8,285 bases of DNA from Propionibacteriaceae bacterium (GTDB lineage: Bacteria > Actinomycetota > Actinomycetes > Propionibacteriales > Propionibacteriaceae): contig JAUNUL010000125.1 in the NCBI GenBank assembly GCA_030538175.1, positions 1-8,285 on the forward strand. The letters are read 5' to 3'. The notes under the pieces were generated by a model. That model made no database searches. It was given only the letters and a program-made list of their open reading frames with translations, and was not told where the DNA came from. The position numbers and the translations under genes were made by a program. Shown in pieces: positions 1 to 5,620 of this stretch; positions within the stretch are counted from its first letter, which is position 1; every line of letters starts with the position of its first letter.

Positions 1-632
1 ATCAGGAAGAACGGTTCGGCGGCCGAGGCCAGTCGTTGTGCCTGTCCGGGATCGATCGTGCCCCCGCCCATCATGCGGCTCGAGCTCTTGCCCACGGCGG
101 CCGCGGGCCAGGCGGTGGGTCGTTGAAGTGTCGACAGCCGGTCATCGGAGCGATCGCTGGGCTGCACGAAGATCGTGTCTTCACCACAACGGAACTCGAC
201 GGCGGGCAGCTCGTGGGCGGGCCCGGTGTCGCCGTGGTGTTCCAACATCACGGCCAGCCCCATCACGTTCGGCTCACCTTGGGGGTGGCAGCCGAGCCTG
301 GTGAGTTCGGTATCCACGGCCTGGGCAGTTGTCCGCAGTTCCGGTGCGGTGATGGCGATATTGCGCGTGGCGTAGCAGTTCCATTCATGCGTGGTCAGTG
401 GATCGTCCACGCAATAGTCGGCTTTCCAGTCAGCTTGCACCTGGTGCTGGCGCATCAGGGGTGTGAGGCGGGCGTCCAAGCCGACATCCGCGTGTGCGGC
501 GCGCTCCCGGATGCGCTTGTCGGACGGGTCCCCAGCAGAACCACAGGCGGCAAGCAGTGCCGCAGCGAGAGGGAGGCCGACCATGAGCGCGACCCTGCGT
601 ACTCCACGACGATTGTTGCCCACCTGGCTCAC
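1..632 (-). CDS. Putative secreted lipoprotein, 3' end outside the window
   Basis: I do not recognise the family. The minus-strand frame is open from position 632 to the window edge, giving 210 complete codons without a stop. The proposed GTG start at 632 overlaps the rhomboid stop as GTGA, the usual sign of translational coupling. The N-terminus is a textbook lipoprotein signal: a basic segment (Arg8-Arg9, Arg12-Arg13), a hydrophobic run from about Val14 to Ala29, and the lipobox LAAC with Cys30 as the lipidated residue, followed by Gly-Ser-Ala-Gly. The mature part is soluble and has four cysteines (74, 86, 115, 149) that could form two disulfides outside the membrane. A second GTG at 623 or the ATG at 584 are alternative starts; the ATG would remove the basic region, so I disfavour it. 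Its function is unknown. It would be anchored on the outer face of the cytoplasmic membrane. Confidence 0.82.
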   Translation of the reverse strand, partial: MSQVGNNRRGVRRVALMVGLPLAAALLAACGSAGDPSDKRIRERAAHADVGLDARLTPLMRQHQVQADWKADYCVDDPLTTHEWNCYATRNIAITAPELRTTAQAVDTELTRLGCHPQGEPNVMGLAVMLEHHGDTGPAHELPAVEFRCGEDTIFVQPSDRSDDRLSTLQRPTAWPAAAVGKSSSRMMGGGTIDPGQAQRLASAAEPFFL

Positions 633-1243
633 AAGCCCACCGACACCTTCCGAGCGGCACGACGGTGCATTACCCACGCTGCGAACACGCCACCGATCGC
701 ACCGCCCAGGTGTGCCTGCCAGGAGACACCCACCTGGGTCGGGAGAACGCCCCAGAGGACCGAACCATAGAGGATGAACACGGCGATGGAGACGATGATC
801 GATTTCACGTCCCGGGCGAAGAAGCCACGGGCCATGAGATACGTCAGCCAGCCGAACACCACCCCGGAGGCGCCGACCACGATCGTGTGGGCCGGGGTCA
901 GGATCCAGGCAGCGATGCCGGAGGACACCATCGACACCAGCGTTGACCACACCATCCGCAGCGCGCCGCCGCGTCCCAGGAGAATCAGGAAGCCGAGCAC
1001 CAGCAACGGGATCGAGTTGGCCATCAGGTGGCCGAACCCGGCGTGCAGGAAGGGCGCGAAGATAATGCCGACCCACCCCATCGGCTCCTGGGCGTGGATG
1101 CCGAGCCGGTCCAACCAGCCGCGCAGCACGAAGTCGATGATCTCCAGCACCCACAGCACGACAACGGCGAGCAGCATGAAGATCGCCGCCCCCTTGGGGG
1201 TTTCGACTTTGCGCGGGGGGACGGTGGGGTTCGAGTACGCCAT
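629..1243 (-). CDS. Rhomboid family intramembrane serine protease
   Basis: This 204-residue polytopic membrane protein belongs to the rhomboid family, which cleaves substrates within or next to the membrane using a Ser-His dyad. The family signatures are all visible: the HxxxxHxxxN motif (His67, His72, Asn76) in the second helix, the catalytic GASG box with Ser126, and the catalytic histidine in the last helix (His178, followed by LGGAIGG, the usual glycine-rich packing motif). Hydrophobic segments lie at about 19-40, 57-66/73-90, 98-115, 122-138, 149-166 and 175-192, which fits a six-helix core. The length is normal for a compact bacterial rhomboid. A GGAG lies nine bases before the ATG. The substrate cannot be read from sequence; the overlapping downstream lipoprotein is a candidate partner by position only. 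The gene is divergent from the PAC2 gene, with a repeat-rich region between them. Confidence 0.95.
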   Translation of the reverse strand: MAYSNPTVPPRKVETPKGAAIFMLLAVVVLWVLEIIDFVLRGWLDRLGIHAQEPMGWVGIIFAPFLHAGFGHLMANSIPLLVLGFLILLGRGGALRMVWSTLVSMVSSGIAAWILTPAHTIVVGASGVVFGWLTYLMARGFFARDVKSIIVSIAVFILYGSVLWGVLPTQVGVSWQAHLGGAIGGVFAAWVMHRRAARKVSVGL

Positions 1244-1290
1244 GGGTCCATTCTCCGCGGGCGGGGGCCAGGTTCAACCCGTAACGAACC

Positions 1291-1316
1291 CTGCGCGCAG
1301 CGCGGGGTTGCGCAAC
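1291..1316. repeat. Two adjacent perfect palindromes upstream of the rhomboid gene
   Basis: CTGCGCGCAG (1291-1300) and GTTGCGCAAC (1307-1316) are each perfect 10-base palindromes with centres 16 bases apart, about 50-70 bases upstream of the rhomboid start. The flanking AACCC and GGGTT blocks can also pair across the first palindrome. The arrangement could be a pair of operator half-sites or simply part of the GC-rich repeat region; nothing else in the sequence decides between these. Confidence 0.35.
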
Positions 1317-1436
1317 GGAGGCACTCTCTGCCCGCGCACTCACTTGCGAGCGTCCCATCGGGCCGAGTGGATGAGCCCAAGGAGTCGCAGCGCAGCGGAG
1401 ACGACGACGCGAAGAACGAGGAGCGAGCGCGGGGGT

Positions 1437-1454
1437 GCGGGGGTCGTCCCCCGC
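1437..1454. repeat. Perfect 7-bp hairpin, G5/C5 stem
   Basis: GCGGGGG (1437-1443), loop TCGT, CCCCCGC (1448-1454). The left arm is also the second unit of a tandem 8-base repeat GCGGGGGT (1429-1444). No T-run follows on either strand, so an intrinsic terminator is unlikely. I read it as the terminal hairpin of an extragenic repeat. Confidence 0.6.
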
Positions 1455-1461
1455 AAGACAT

Positions 1462-1483
1462 GGCGGCGCCCTTGGGCGCCGCC
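1462..1483. repeat. Perfect 9-bp inverted repeat in the -35 zone of the PAC2 promoter
   Basis: GGCGGCGCC (1462-1470) and GGCGCCGCC (1475-1483) are exact inverted copies around the loop CTTG. The element ends four bases before the TATTCT hexamer at 1488, so it occupies the -35/spacer zone of the proposed PAC2 promoter. It may be an operator, a DNA cruciform, or the end of the extragenic repeat. If the transcript starts at the ATG, the hairpin would not be in the PAC2 mRNA, which favours a DNA-level role if it has any. Confidence 0.55.
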
Positions 1484-1487
1484 CACC

Positions 1488-1500
1488 TATTCTGGACTCA
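1488..1500 (+). promoter_or_regulatory. Leaderless promoter for the PAC2 gene (-10 TATTCT)
   Basis: TATTCT at 1488-1493 fits the actinobacterial -10 pattern TANNNT and lies six bases before the ATG at 1500. The expected transcript start therefore falls on or next to the start codon. No Shine-Dalgarno sequence precedes the ATG, as expected for a leaderless mRNA. No clear -35 hexamer is present; the -35 zone is filled by an inverted repeat. Confidence 0.6.
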
Positions 1501-2342
1501 TGGCCGAACCTCATCGCTCACTGCGCGACCTCCACGATCCGATCGCCATCCTTGCGTTCAGCGGATGGAATGATGCCGGGTCGGCGGCGACGGACGCGTT
1601 GGGGCACCTGCTGGATCTCAGTTCGGCGACGTCGGTGTTCAGCCTTGACTCCGATGATTTCTATGACTTCCAGGTGCATCGACCGACCGTGCGCCGCCCA
1701 CGCGGCGGGCAGCGGATGATCGAGTGGCCGAGCACGGATGTGTGGATCGGTGAACTCGGCGGGCGGGACTTGGTGCTGATCACCGGCCCGGAACCGAATC
1801 TGCGGTGGCGGTCCTATGTGACCTCTTTGCTGTCGGTGCTGCGCTCGGCCCGCCCGTCACTGGTGCTGTGTCTGGGCGCGCTGCTGGCCGACAATGCCCA
1901 CACAAGGCCGGTCCCGGTGACGCGTACGAGTGCCAACGCCCAGCTCGCCGAACGACTTGGACTGGACGCACCGACCTACGAAGGGCCGACCGGCATGACC
2001 GGGATCGTCGCTGATCACTGTCACGACGCGGGGTTCGACACCATCAGCCTTTGGGCCGCCGTCCCCCACTACGTCGCCCAGCCCCCACATCCCCGCGCCA
2101 CGCAGGCACTGCTGGCCAAGATCGAGGACCTCACCGACCTCACGATCGATCTCGGCGACCTGCCGGAACTCGTTCGGGCCTGGGACCGCGGAGTCGCGGA
2201 GCTCATCAACGACGACCCTGAGCTCGCCAGCTATGTCGCCTCGCTGGAGGCGGACCAGGATGAAGCGGATCTGCCCGAGGCCAGCGGGGACGCGATCGCG
2301 GCAGAGTTCCAGCGGTACCTGCGCCGCCGCGGCGGGCAGTGA
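1500..2342 (+). CDS. PAC2 family protein
   Basis: This 280-residue protein matches the actinobacterial PAC2 family, named after eukaryotic proteasome assembly chaperone 2. The N-terminal signature FSGWNDAG is at residues 20-27, the GPEPN..RW motif at 96-103, a central LVLCLGALLAD strand and loop at 121-131, and EGPTGMTGI followed by SLWAAVPHYV at 161-192. The C-terminal third is helical and acidic (about 240-265), ending in a basic tail. The start is chosen because a TANNNT -10 element sits six bases upstream and the family signature begins within 20 residues; a longer in-frame extension upstream would run through the repeat region and is a shadow. No membrane segment is seen, so it should be cytoplasmic. 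The biochemical function of bacterial PAC2 proteins is not settled, and the name should not be read as proof of a proteasome. It forms a likely operon with the small membrane gene 10 bases downstream. Confidence 0.9.
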   Translation: MAEPHRSLRDLHDPIAILAFSGWNDAGSAATDALGHLLDLSSATSVFSLDSDDFYDFQVHRPTVRRPRGGQRMIEWPSTDVWIGELGGRDLVLITGPEPNLRWRSYVTSLLSVLRSARPSLVLCLGALLADNAHTRPVPVTRTSANAQLAERLGLDAPTYEGPTGMTGIVADHCHDAGFDTISLWAAVPHYVAQPPHPRATQALLAKIEDLTDLTIDLGDLPELVRAWDRGVAELINDDPELASYVASLEADQDEADLPEASGDAIAAEFQRYLRRRGGQ

Positions 2343-2352
2343 GGCTGCACGC

Positions 2353-2541
2353 GTGAACACTGGAATGCTTATCGGCTTCGGCATGCTCGTGATCGGCCTG
2401 CTGACCGGCTTGGCCGGAATCCTGCTCGTCTCCGGTTCACCGGCCGGCAGTCAGCGCCGTCGCCGTGGATTTATCCTGCTCGGGGTTGGTCTCGGTGGTG
2501 TTTGGATCGGCGGTTTCGTGGGGGCGTTCTCGTCCCTCTGA
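2353..2541 (+). CDS. Small membrane protein, two predicted helices
   Basis: This is a 62-residue hypothetical protein. The GTG start at 2353 is preceded by GAGG with eight bases of spacing and lies 10 bases after the PAC2 stop, which suggests co-transcription. Two hydrophobic glycine-rich helices (about residues 6-26 and 40-58) flank a basic loop with four arginines (35-38), so by the positive-inside rule the loop is cytoplasmic and both ends face outward. An internal ATG at codon 5 is an alternative start that would still keep both helices. I recognise no named family. The gene is convergent with rpe. The hydrophobic pattern, ribosome binding site and tight spacing support a real gene; a function cannot be assigned. 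Confidence 0.75.
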   Translation: MNTGMLIGFGMLVIGLLTGLAGILLVSGSPAGSQRRRRGFILLGVGLGGVWIGGFVGAFSSL

Positions 2542-2574
2542 CCGTCTCGGCAGGCGGTGCGAGTCTCGTCAAGC

Positions 2575-2586
2575 GCCGCGAGCGGC
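2575..2586 (-). terminator. Possible weak terminator hairpin after rpe
   Basis: GCCGC (2575-2579) and GCGGC (2582-2586) form a five-base stem with a two-base gap in the 45-base convergent gap, touching the rpe stop codon. No T-run follows on either strand, and the loop is too short without opening a base pair. It is a candidate only by position between two converging genes. Confidence 0.2.
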
Positions 2587-3252
2587 TCAGTGGCAGTGAC
2601 CGCCGAGGGTTTCTGCCCGATCTCGGAGCTGGCGGATCATCGCGTCGGGATCATCGGCCCCGAACACCGCGGACCCGGCAACGAAGACGTCAGCACCGGC
2701 CTCGATGCAGCGGTCGATCGTGGACTCCGACACTCCCCCGTCGACCTGGATCCAGATGTCCTGGCCAGTCTTTGCGACGAGTTCGCGAGTGCGCCGGATC
2801 TTCGGCAGCATCACGTCAAGGAACTTCTGCCCACCGAAGCCGGGCTCCACGGTCATGATCAGGATCATGTCCAGCTCGGGCAGCAGATCCGCGTACGGCA
2901 TGATGTCCGTCTGCGGCTTCAACCCCATCGATGCCCGCGCACCCAGCGCACGCAGCTCACGGGCCAGACGTACCGGGGCCTTGCAGGCCTCCACGTGGAA
3001 GGTGACGGACTCGCAACCGGCCTCGGCATACGCCGGCGCCCAGCGGTCGGGGTCAGCGATCATGAGATGCATGTCGAGGTGATGGTCGGTGACCTTGCGG
3101 ATCGCCTCCACCACCGGCAGCCCGAACGTCAGGTTCGGCACGAAGTGATAGTCCATGACGTCGAGGTGCAACCCGTCCGCAGACGGGATCGACTCGATAT
3201 CGCGCTGGAAGTTCGCGAAGTCGGCGGACAAGAGGCTCGGATGGATGCGCAT
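2587..3252 (-). CDS. rpe: Ribulose-phosphate 3-epimerase
   Basis: The enzyme interconverts D-ribulose 5-phosphate and D-xylulose 5-phosphate in the pentose phosphate pathway. The 221-residue protein is a full-length TIM barrel. It shows the N-terminal HPSLLSADF strand (residues 4-12), the metal and catalytic cluster HLDVMD (His29, Asp31) followed by [14 protein letters not shown] (His62), the phosphate-binding loop [10 protein letters not shown] (135-144), and VDGG with the second catalytic aspartate (Asp171), then AGSAVFG (192-198). These match the metal-dependent family: two histidines and two aspartates bind the metal, and the aspartates act as acid and base. The ATG at 3252 fits the family N-terminus; a GTG two codons upstream (3258) is a credible alternative. 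It is the last gene of the priA-fmt-rsmB-rpe block, 40 bases after the rsmB stop. The cytoplasmic protein has no visible missing residue. Confidence 0.96.
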   Translation of the reverse strand: MRIHPSLLSADFANFQRDIESIPSADGLHLDVMDYHFVPNLTFGLPVVEAIRKVTDHHLDMHLMIADPDRWAPAYAEAGCESVTFHVEACKAPVRLARELRALGARASMGLKPQTDIMPYADLLPELDMILIMTVEPGFGGQKFLDVMLPKIRRTRELVAKTGQDIWIQVDGGVSESTIDRCIEAGADVFVAGSAVFGADDPDAMIRQLRDRAETLGGHCH

Positions 3253-3272
3253 TCCCACGAGGTGGGAGCCTA
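3253..3272 (-). promoter_or_regulatory. Possible internal promoter and hairpin at the rpe start
   Basis: On the minus strand TAGGCT (3272-3267) fits TANNNT and lies eight bases before an in-frame GTG (3258) and 14 before the ATG (3252). A perfect six-base inverted repeat, TCCCAC and GTGGGA (3253-3258 and 3262-3267), abuts the ATG. There is no good Shine-Dalgarno sequence at normal spacing. A leaderless GTG start for rpe is possible but not shown. Confidence 0.3.
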
Positions 3273-3292
3273 GTGCACCGCCCGCGGCTCGC

Positions 3293-4660
3293 CTAAGTCC
3301 TGCGCAGCAGCGCCTGGAACATCGCGTCCGTCCCGTCGCGATGGGGCCACAGTTGCAGATCGGGGCCGATCCGCTCGGCCGGCGCCCCCTCGGCCAGCAC
3401 CGCGTCCACGATCTCGATCGTCTCGGCGCGATGTGGTGAGCAAGTGACATACGACACCACACCACCCGGCTGCGTGGAAGCGATGGCGGACCGAAGCAGG
3501 TCGCGCTGCAGCGGAATCAACGTGTCAAGGTCGGCCGTCGTGCGCCGCCACCGTGCCTCGGGACGACGCCGCAGCGCGCCCAACCCGGTGCAGGGCACGT
3601 CGGCCATCACGCGCGCGAACGTGGCGGCCGGCCACGCAGGTCGGGTGCCGTCCGCAGCAATCACGAGCGGCGCGTGCGGGCCGGAGTATGCCCGGAGAGC
3701 CTGCTCGACGAGCTCTGCGCGATGCGGGCGCAGTTCGGAGGCAAGGAGCCGCTCGCTCTGCTCGATCGCCAGACCGGCCAACAGTGCGGCCTTTCCGCCC
3801 GGGCCCGCGCATAGATCCAGCCACGGACCGGCCGGCGCGTCGGCTTCTGCCAGCCGCAGCGCGACACGTTGGGACCCGGGGTCCTGGACGCCGGCCCGTC
3901 CTTCGCGGACGGCGTCGAGCCGCCCGGGTGGTCCAGTCAGGGTTGCCGCGGTCGGCAGTCCTGGCACTGCGGTGGCGCCTGCGGCCTCCAGCTCCTCGAC
4001 GTCGGCGAGGCCCGGGCGGATCGCGAGGGCGGTGACGGGTGGCTCGTTGTTCGCCAGGAGGGCCGTCTCGACTTCGTCGTCGGGCAGCACGGCCGCGTAG
4101 GCCTCGACCATCCACCGTGGGTGGTGAGTACGCAGGGCCAGCGCATCCGTCGCGTCGAGCCCCTCGCTCAGTTCGTCCAGCCAGGCAGCGAGGTCCCGGG
4201 CCGCGATCCGTCGACTGATCGCGTTGACGAGACCGGTGGTGTGTTCGCCGACGGCCGTGCCGGCCAGGTCGACCGATGCGGCCACCGCGGCATGGGTGGG
4301 CACCCTCATCGCCAGCAGCTGGTGGGCCGCGAGGCGGAGAACGTCGATGATGGCGGCCTGCAGGGTCGACAGTGGGCGGCCCGCGGCGGCCTCGATGATG
4401 AGGTCGTACGTTCCTTGTTGCCGGCACGTGCCGTGCAACAACTCGGTGGCGAACGCAGCGTCGCGGTCATCGAGTTTCCGCTCGGTGAACAGGGCGGCGC
4501 CGGCTAGGTTGGCGTACGCCCCGTGGGCCGTCACCTGACGCAGTGCGTCGTACGCCGCCCGGCGCGCGGGATCGATCCGCCGCCGCGAGGAACCGCCAGA
4601 ACGACGACCAGCCGGACGTCGGCCGGGACTCCGTCGGCCAGCGGGTCGCCCGCCGCTCAT
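3293..4660 (-). CDS. rsmB: 16S rRNA (cytosine-C5)-methyltransferase RsmB
   Basis: This 455-residue protein is an RsmB/Sun-type enzyme; the E. coli member methylates C967 of 16S rRNA using S-adenosylmethionine. The first 30 residues are a disordered Arg/Gly/Ser-rich tail. A NusB-like RNA-binding domain spans about 30-165. The methyltransferase domain follows: SAM-binding motif [10 protein letters not shown] (282-290), an acidic SELR (308-311) after the next strand, ADG (336-338), motif [10 protein letters not shown] with Cys357 (product release), and motif VI VTCSP with Cys407 (the nucleophile that attacks C6 of cytosine). The C-terminus [12 protein letters not shown] is typical. Both catalytic cysteines are present. 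Its ATG overlaps the fmt stop as ATGA, so the two are probably translationally coupled. Assignment to C967 specifically rests on the family and the NusB domain. Confidence 0.95.
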   Translation of the reverse strand: MSGGRPAGRRSPGRRPAGRRSGGSSRRRIDPARRAAYDALRQVTAHGAYANLAGAALFTERKLDDRDAAFATELLHGTCRQQGTYDLIIEAAAGRPLSTLQAAIIDVLRLAAHQLLAMRVPTHAAVAASVDLAGTAVGEHTTGLVNAISRRIAARDLAAWLDELSEGLDATDALALRTHHPRWMVEAYAAVLPDDEVETALLANNEPPVTALAIRPGLADVEELEAAGATAVPGLPTAATLTGPPGRLDAVREGRAGVQDPGSQRVALRLAEADAPAGPWLDLCAGPGGKAALLAGLAIEQSERLLASELRPHRAELVEQALRAYSGPHAPLVIAADGTRPAWPAATFARVMADVPCTGLGALRRRPEARWRRTTADLDTLIPLQRDLLRSAIASTQPGGVVSYVTCSPHRAETIEIVDAVLAEGAPAERIGPDLQLWPHRDGTDAMFQALLRRT

Positions 4661-5583
4661 GCCCCGAGCCGCTCGTTCGGCGTGAGGTCCACCCCGCGGG
4701 CCCAGTCGGCCGCCCGCATGGCCTTCTTGCCGAAGGGCTGGACCATCTCCAGCTCAAGCGGTCGCGAACCCGTGCCGACGTGCAGCCACTGCTTCGCCGC
4801 GGAGATCACTCCGGGATCCAGCGGCGCACCTCCCGCCGGTCGCGCCCGCAGGATCTTGAAGCGTTCACCGCGGAACGTGGTCCATGCGCCGGGGGCCGGC
4901 GTGCACCCACGGATCCCGCGGTCGATCTCCTCGTCGGTGGCCGACCAATCGACCTCGGCCTCCGCGACTGTCAGCTTGGGCGCGACCGTGACACCCTCGG
5001 TGGGCTGCGGGGTCGCGACGGCCGTCCCGGCCTCGAGCGCGTCCATCACGCTGGAGAGCAGGGGTGCCCCGTCGATCGCGAGTCTTGACAGCAGATCGCC
5101 GGCGGTCTCATTCGCCCCGATCGGCGTACGCAACTCCGCATAGACATCACCCGCATCGAGTTCGGGCACGATGTTGAACACACACGCCCCGGTCTCGGTG
5201 TCCCCGGCCATGATGGCCCGCTGGACCGGTGCCGCTCCGCGCCAGCGGGGCAGGAGCGAGAAGTGCAGGTTGACCCAGCCGTGGCGGGGAATGTCGAGGA
5301 CGGACTGGGGCAGGATCGCGCCATAGGCGACCACCGGGCAACAGTCCACATCCAAGGCGGCCAGCTGCTCCTGGAAGTCCGGATCGCGCGGATGGGCCGG
5401 TTTGAGCACCTCGATGCCGAGCTCCTCGGCCCGCTGGGCCACGGGGCTCGCGACCATGCGCTTGCCGCGACCGGCAGGAGCATCGGGCCGGGTCACCACC
5501 GCCACGACCTCGTGGCCGGACTCGGCCAGGGCGTTCAGGGAGGGGACAGCGACCTCAGGGGTTCCAGCAAAGACAAGACGCAC
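4657..5583 (-). CDS. fmt: Methionyl-tRNA formyltransferase
   Basis: The enzyme transfers a formyl group from 10-formyltetrahydrofolate to methionine on initiator tRNA, allowing bacterial translation initiation. From the GTG at 5583 it has 308 residues, the normal length. The N-terminus RLVFAGTPEVAVPSL is typical and is followed by the RPDAPAGRGKR loop that contacts tRNA. The catalytic domain has NLHFSLLPRWRGAAP with Asn105 and His107, and ELDAGD with Asp143 completing the Asn-His-Asp triad. The C-terminal OB-like domain begins near residue 190 and includes RGCTPAPGAWT. A longer start at 5643 would add 20 atypical residues and overlap priA; the GTG is preferred because the family consensus starts there and a -10 hexamer lies seven bases upstream. 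It follows priA by 37 bases and overlaps rsmB by four. A peptide deformylase gene, often near fmt, is absent here. Confidence 0.96.
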   Translation of the reverse strand: MRLVFAGTPEVAVPSLNALAESGHEVVAVVTRPDAPAGRGKRMVASPVAQRAEELGIEVLKPAHPRDPDFQEQLAALDVDCCPVVAYGAILPQSVLDIPRHGWVNLHFSLLPRWRGAAPVQRAIMAGDTETGACVFNIVPELDAGDVYAELRTPIGANETAGDLLSRLAIDGAPLLSSVMDALEAGTAVATPQPTEGVTVAPKLTVAEAEVDWSATDEEIDRGIRGCTPAPGAWTTFRGERFKILRARPAGGAPLDPGVISAAKQWLHVGTGSRPLELEMVQPFGKKAMRAADWARGVDLTPNERLGA

Positions 5584-5596
5584 CCTGCGGAGTCTA
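5583..5596 (-). promoter_or_regulatory. Leaderless promoter for fmt-rsmB-rpe (-10 TAGACT)
   Basis: On the minus strand TAGACT (5596-5591) fits TANNNT and is seven bases before the fmt GTG at 5583. The predicted transcript start lies at the start codon. GCAGG touches the GTG with no useful spacing, so it is not a good Shine-Dalgarno. The element sits in the 37-base gap after priA, giving the downstream genes a promoter of their own in addition to any read-through. No clear -35 box is visible. Confidence 0.55.
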
Positions 5597-5620
5597 ACCC
5601 CGCCCTCACCTGCCGTTCGC

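Larger units (their letters stand above)
1244..1499. repeat. Intergenic region rich in inverted repeats
   Basis: This 256-base divergent gap between the rhomboid and PAC2 genes has no credible coding frame of its own. It contains two perfect 10-base palindromes (1291-1300 and 1307-1316), a GGTTC/GAACC pair (1271-1275 and 1286-1290), a purine-rich stretch of GACGACGACG/GAGGAGCGAG type (about 1370-1430), a tandem 8-base repeat (1429-1436 and 1437-1444), and two perfect hairpins (1437-1454 and 1462-1483). Similar purine-rich stretches ending in G5/C5 hairpins recur between genes in actinobacterial genomes as far as I recall, so this may be one copy of a dispersed extragenic repeat; that is inference, and no second copy is in this window. 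Confidence 0.55.

Noticed and set aside
36..770. 244-codon plus-strand frame at the left end
   Set aside because: It is antisense to the lipoprotein and rhomboid genes, whose signal peptide, lipobox and catalytic motifs are convincing.
1437..1483. Intrinsic terminator made of the two GC-rich hairpins
   Set aside because: No T-run follows on either strand, and no gene ends here; both flanking genes start at this gap.
774..1499. Long plus-strand open frame joined upstream to the PAC2 gene
   Set aside because: This 240-codon extension lies antisense to the rhomboid gene and through the repeat region, lacks any family match, and the PAC2 signature and promoter both place the start at 1500.
1500..2342. 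PAC2 gene as evidence for a bacterial proteasome system
   Set aside because: No proteasome subunit, ARC/Mpa ATPase, Pup or Dop/PafA gene is present in the window, and PAC2 proteins occur in actinobacteria without proteasomes.
3253..3465. N-terminal extension of rpe up to position 3465
   Set aside because: The extra 71 residues overlap the end of rsmB in another frame and do not belong to the epimerase fold, which begins at MRIHPSLLS.
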